A stretch of DNA of 37,273 bases from Candidatus Cloacimonadota bacterium (lineage in GTDB: Bacteria > Cloacimonadota > Cloacimonadia > Cloacimonadales > PWNZ01), in NCBI GenBank assembly GCA_003564155.1, contig PWOA01000007.1, positions 1-37,273 of the forward strand, read 5' to 3'. A program made the position numbers and the translations under genes. Below the pieces are notes generated by a model. It made no database searches. It was not told the DNA's origin and worked only from the letters and a program-made list of their open reading frames with translations. Below are positions 33,866 to 37,273 of this stretch, piece by piece (within the stretch, counting starts at the first letter, position 1; each line of letters begins with the position of its first letter).

Positions 33866-35338
33866 ATGGGAATCATTAAAAGACAAAGTATAACTGGTAC
33901 CGTCTATTTGTATTTAGGTGTTGTACTCGGTTTTATTACTACCGGTATCTTATTCCCAATAGTGTTTACCACTGAACAAGTAGGATTATTAAGATTGCTC
34001 TTGTCTGTTGCAATCTTAATTTCACAATTTGCTAGCCTTGGCTTTTATTCACCGACAATTAGGCTGTTCCCATATTTTCGAGATAAAGAAAAAGGTCATA
34101 ATGGATTCCTATGCTTATCGTTATTGATAAGTTTAGCCGGTTATATTTTCTTTATTGCTGCATTGGTAATATTAAAACCGTGGATAGTTGCAGCTTATCA
34201 AGATAAATCTGCATTATTTGTTGATTACTTTTATTATCTTATACCCTTGATATTTTTCACACTATTGTTTAATACCCTGGAAACATACTATAAAGTACTT
34301 TATAATGCAGTCAAAGGAACATTACTAAAGGATGTATGGCAGAGAATATTTATTCTTATCTGCGTGACTAGCTATTTCCTGGAACTGATTGACTTTGATA
34401 TGTTAGTCAGATTATATGTTATTTCTATCGGACTACCTCCCATATTATTGATTATAGCTCTCATAAAAGAAGGTCAGTTCAATTTAAAGTGGGGGAATAA
34501 ATTCATTACGAAAAGCCTAGCTAAAAATATTATCAATATGAGTATGTACGGAATAATAAGCGGCTTTTCCGGTATCTTAATTGTTAATATAGATCTGCTA
34601 ATGATTAATCATTTCCTAGGTCTGAGTTTTACAGGAATTTACGCTATCACTATGTATTTCGGTACGTTAGCAAATATCCCCGCTCGTTCCATCAGAAATA
34701 TTTCTACAATAGTCATTTCAGACGCTTGGAAATCGGAAAACATATCAACTATTAATGATATCTATAGGAGAAGTAGTTTAATCTTGACTGTTATAGGCTC
34801 ATTAATTATTTGTGGCCTTTGGGCAAATATTGACAATGTGTTTAAAATAATTGGCCCTGAGTATGAGGCAGGACGCTATGTGATTTTATTTATTGGTATT
34901 GCAAACCTGTTTGATATGGCAACTGGAGTTGGTAAAAACATAATTCATACCTCCCCTTATTATCGTTACTTAACATGGTTTATTGTCTTATTTTTTGTAA
35001 TTATTGTGGTTACTAATTTGATTCTAATACCTGCCTGGGGAATAATTGGTGCAGCGATTGCATCTGCAGTATCTAAATTAATTTACAACATCCTGATCTG
35101 GGCATTTCTTTGGACGAAGTTCAATTTTCAACCTTTTAACTATAAATATTTACTTATTGTAGCCATTACTGTCGGAACTTACTTGTTGTCAACTTCGTTA
35201 AACACTATATCTCCAATGTATTTAGACTTGACTATTCGTAGTTTAATGGTTACTGTTACATACTTAGCCATTATCTACTTTCTCCGGATATCACCGGATA
35301 TCAATAATACAATAAAAACGATAATATATAAGTCATAA
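33866..35338 (+). CDS. PST/MATE-superfamily polysaccharide flippase (Wzx-like)
   Basis: A 490-residue membrane protein with 12-14 hydrophobic segments and the polysaccharide-transporter pattern: an N-terminal TVYLYLGVVLGFITTGIL helix with FTTEQVGLLRLLLSV, the mid-protein MYGIISGFSGILIVNIDLLMINHFLG, and a C-terminal GIIGAAIASAVSKLIYN. Such proteins flip lipid-linked sugars or oligosaccharides across the inner membrane. Placed after a polyprenyl-phosphate glycosyltransferase it completes a lipid-linked glycan module. No strong Shine-Dalgarno precedes the ATG. No Wzy polymerase or O-antigen ligase gene is in view. Confidence 0.85.
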   Translation: MGIIKRQSITGTVYLYLGVVLGFITTGILFPIVFTTEQVGLLRLLLSVAILISQFASLGFYSPTIRLFPYFRDKEKGHNGFLCLSLLISLAGYIFFIAALVILKPWIVAAYQDKSALFVDYFYYLIPLIFFTLLFNTLETYYKVLYNAVKGTLLKDVWQRIFILICVTSYFLELIDFDMLVRLYVISIGLPPILLIIALIKEGQFNLKWGNKFITKSLAKNIINMSMYGIISGFSGILIVNIDLLMINHFLGLSFTGIYAITMYFGTLANIPARSIRNISTIVISDAWKSENISTINDIYRRSSLILTVIGSLIICGLWANIDNVFKIIGPEYEAGRYVILFIGIANLFDMATGVGKNIIHTSPYYRYLTWFIVLFFVIIVVTNLILIPAWGIIGAAIASAVSKLIYNILIWAFLWTKFNFQPFNYKYLLIVAITVGTYLLSTSLNTISPMYLDLTIRSLMVTVTYLAIIYFLRISPDINNTIKTIIYKS

Positions 35339-35363
35339 GCTTATTTTTCGAGGGTATATTTAA

Positions 35364-36017
35364 TTGAAAAGTATAAAAGACAAACAATCTTTAATAAACA
35401 AAACCCACTACTATGGTAAATACGTCAATCTACAAGGGTTTATTTCTTATTTCTATCAGATAGAATTGATTTTAGATCTTATGCCAGGAAGAATACTTGA
35501 AATTGGTTGTGGCAATAAATTAGTGAGCAATTATATTCGACAAAGTGGATTAAATATAACCACATGTGATTTCAATAAACATCTAGAACCCGATTATACT
35601 GCCGACATCAGAAACCTGCCATTTAGTGATAGTTCCTTTGATTTGATAACTGCTTATGAAGTTTTGGAACATATCCCTTGGGAAGATACGGAAAGAGCAA
35701 TGACAGAGCTAAAAAGAGTTACAAAAAAATATGTTATCATCTCTTTACCATATCCATCTTTTTTCAAACTTGAAATCGTGGTTAATAACACAACTATTTC
35801 AAAGGTTGTAAAACGAAAAATGACAAGCATTTTACTAAGAATACCACCATTCTTTAAGAAACATAAATTTAATGGATACCATTATTGGGAAGTCGGTAAA
35901 AAAGGGTATTCTGTTAAAACAGTTTGTAATATGCTAAGTAAACATTTCTATATTAAAATGAAACTGCGACCAACCCTGAATCCATACCATATTTTTTTTG
36001 TTCTTGAGAAAAGATAA
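35364..36017 (+). CDS. SAM-dependent class I methyltransferase
   Basis: A 217-residue methyltransferase. Motif I is ILEIGCGNKLVS, the acidic end of strand 2 is TTCDFN, motif II/III is DIRNLPFSDSSFDLITAYEVLEHIPWED, then VIISLPYP, the type-11 fold. The start is a TTG at 35364 with GAGGG about nine bases upstream. It is the last gene of the plus-strand glycan block (26 bases after the flippase) and may methylate a sugar, a lipid carrier or a quinone; sequence does not say which. A clear terminator was not found before the convergent SUMF1-fold gene. Confidence 0.88.
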   Translation: MKSIKDKQSLINKTHYYGKYVNLQGFISYFYQIELILDLMPGRILEIGCGNKLVSNYIRQSGLNITTCDFNKHLEPDYTADIRNLPFSDSSFDLITAYEVLEHIPWEDTERAMTELKRVTKKYVIISLPYPSFFKLEIVVNNTTISKVVKRKMTSILLRIPPFFKKHKFNGYHYWEVGKKGYSVKTVCNMLSKHFYIKMKLRPTLNPYHIFFVLEKR

Positions 36018-36060
36018 TTGCTGATACTAATTCGAGGAGAAATTAAGTAGATCATTTTTA

Positions 36061-36939
36061 TTACTTATCCGTTGAACTTCTATAAACTCGAAATCCAATA
36101 AACGAAGATCCTCGATTAATATCACTAAAACTTGTATATTCTATCGCACAATAATTATGGTCAAAATACCAAGCACCACCACGCGTATAACGACCTGGTT
36201 TACCTTCGGGTGTACAAATCCATTCCCATAAATTACCGCTCATATCATAAATACCAAGTTCATTAGGATGTTTTGTTCCGACAGTATGGGTTCGATTATC
36301 AGAATTGATATTATACCAAGCATATTCTGATAATTCTATTTCATAGTCAGTACCGGCATACTTGTAATTATAAGTATCACTTTCTTGTGCAAGTATCCCT
36401 CCTCTAGCAGCAAACTCCCATTCAAAATTCGTAGGAAGTCGAAAACCATCAGCTTCATAATCTCGACGAATATTACTGCTATTATCCCAACCAACATCCC
36501 AACCATCTGGCCAAACATCTGGATTTGATCCATGATTACCATGTTCATCAATATAAATATAATATGGTTTTAGGTTACCTTCAATGCTCAAACGGTTACA
36601 ATACTCTATTGCATTATACCAACTAACTTGCTCTACCGGGAGGTGAGGCCTATATGGTATAATATTAAGAAAATATGAAGGATTATTGTTCATTATCCTT
36701 GCATACTCTTCCTGAGTTACAAGGTTCTGACCTATATAAAACGAGGATACATTAAATCCAGAGTGTAATTCTCCCCCTTCTACAAATATCATACTACCAG
36801 GTGATGTGCCTTCACCCAGACTTATTTTCAATGATTCATCATCTATTCTTGATTGAAAAGGTTTAGAAAATAAAATATACATGATAAAAAGCAATGCAAT
36901 CAAACCTATCAGAGATGTTGTTAAAACTATCTTTCTCAT
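36061..36939 (-). CDS. Membrane-anchored SUMF1/FGE-fold protein
   Basis: A 292-residue protein with one N-terminal membrane anchor or uncleaved signal (IVLTTSLIGLIALLFIMYILF), then a formylglycine-generating-enzyme/sulfatase-modifying-factor domain: VEGGELHSG, PVEQVSWYNAIEYCNRLS, FRLPTNFEWEFAARGG, YDMSGNLWEWI and RGGAWYFDHNY...GFRVYRS. In true aerobic formylglycine enzymes two nearby cysteines near the C-terminus do catalysis. Here that region has a single cysteine (NYCAIEYT), so catalysis of that kind is unlikely; many SUMF1-fold proteins are binding or structural. An AAGGAT and an AAGGAG precede the ATG on the minus strand. It converges on the methyltransferase gene. Confidence 0.85.
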   Translation of the reverse strand: MRKIVLTTSLIGLIALLFIMYILFSKPFQSRIDDESLKISLGEGTSPGSMIFVEGGELHSGFNVSSFYIGQNLVTQEEYARIMNNNPSYFLNIIPYRPHLPVEQVSWYNAIEYCNRLSIEGNLKPYYIYIDEHGNHGSNPDVWPDGWDVGWDNSSNIRRDYEADGFRLPTNFEWEFAARGGILAQESDTYNYKYAGTDYEIELSEYAWYNINSDNRTHTVGTKHPNELGIYDMSGNLWEWICTPEGKPGRYTRGGAWYFDHNYCAIEYTSFSDINRGSSFIGFRVYRSSTDK

Positions 36940-37273
36940 CTTAATCCTTGAGATCTCCTTACTTCAACAATTTTTAAATATATACCTGTGTGAAGTCAGC
37001 TTTATGTCAAGAGAAACTAATTTATTCGGTTTTTTCCTAAGGATATCAAAATCACTTAAACCGGCATCTCCGCTCAATCATCTTTTAGTACGCTAATTCG
37101 CTATATAACCTTATTTCAACGTTGAGAACTTTTCAAATATACCATTGTTTGTCCGAATGTATATCACGATAGCCTCTCAAATATTAACATCCACTCAAAA
37201 AATACTCCTAGTCAACTATTATTTAATAAACGTTGCTCTTCCTGTGGCAACTAGTCTCTCATTAAAATGCAGA
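36940..37273. other. Terminal intergenic region
   Basis: Apart from the minus-strand promoter candidate, I see no gene, RNA or repeat. A 71-codon plus-strand frame (36881-37096) begins inside the SUMF1-fold gene, has no ribosome-binding site and is not supported. Confidence 0.4.
36981..37010 (-). promoter_or_regulatory. Candidate promoter of the SUMF1-fold gene
   Basis: TTGACA (37010-37005, minus strand) is followed after 18 bases by GGTATA, within a TATATA-rich stretch, about 45 bases upstream of the start codon. The -35 is perfect; the -10 is ambiguous. Confidence 0.35.

Noticed and set aside
1-37273. CRISPR array, tRNA or rRNA genes
   Set aside because: I found no regularly spaced repeats, no tRNA T-loop/acceptor patterns in intergenic DNA and no rRNA-like sequence.

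Overview
The window is AT-rich (roughly one third G+C by eye), gene-dense bacterial chromosome with no rRNA or tRNA gene that I could see. A large secreted subtilase ends in a YPNPFNPET-type FlgD-like C-terminal domain. There are PorV-like outer-membrane and signal-peptide TPR proteins, two-component plus sigma-54 regulation, thiol and iron-sulfur proteins typical of anaerobes, and REC-like/PPDK-type ATP-grasp fusions. Together these point to a diderm anaerobe of the Cloacimonadota/Fibrobacterota-Bacteroidota neighbourhood. Candidatus Cloacimonadota is my best guess, but it is an inference and not proven here.

Layout. 1-843: the tail of a truncated gene, then a long stretch without a convincing gene. 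844-3800: copper-exporting P-type ATPase (copA) facing a flavodoxin-domain protein on the other strand. 4183-10855: secreted S8 protease with a corrected TTG start, a secreted TPR protein and a PHP-family histidinol-phosphatase-like enzyme, whose start overlaps the TPR gene's end. 11052-11971: OsmC and TlpA/ResA-like thioredoxin genes overlapping by 4 bp and closed by a hairpin. 12104-12262 (minus): a 52-residue membrane protein. 12607-18691: two tandem paralogues of about 1000 residues, with receiver-like N-termini fused to the pyruvate-phosphate-dikinase ATP-binding region. 18897-20228: gdhA, closed by a perfect 12-bp hairpin. 20302-23423: a soluble histidine kinase and an NtrC-type regulator cut in two by one in-frame stop codon. 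24017-24502: a textbook sigma-54 promoter, a gene for a protein with two Cys4 motifs, and a strong terminator. 24505-24940: a structured RNA segment that I read as a degraded group II intron without its reverse transcriptase. 25021-27444 (minus): priA. 27830-30648: beta-barrel outer-membrane protein and recJ. 30730-36017: ferredoxin-fused geranylgeranyl-reductase-like flavoprotein, polyprenol/dolichol-kinase-like protein, DPM1/GtrB-type glycosyltransferase, PST-type flippase and SAM methyltransferase. 36061-36939 (minus): membrane-anchored SUMF1-fold protein.

How the genes may work together. The most coherent functional idea is the 30.7-36.0 kb block. An enzyme that saturates isoprenoid double bonds, a lipid-alcohol kinase, a polyprenyl-phosphate glycosyltransferase, a flippase and a methyltransferase together look like a route to, and use of, a reduced (dolichol-like) lipid carrier for surface glycans. 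The second is a regulatory circuit: kinase, split sigma-54 activator, then a sigma-54 promoter driving a double-Cys4 protein. The third is the tandem receiver-PPDK pair, in which the second copy has lost the acidic pocket and the phospho-acceptor aspartate of its second receiver-like domain.
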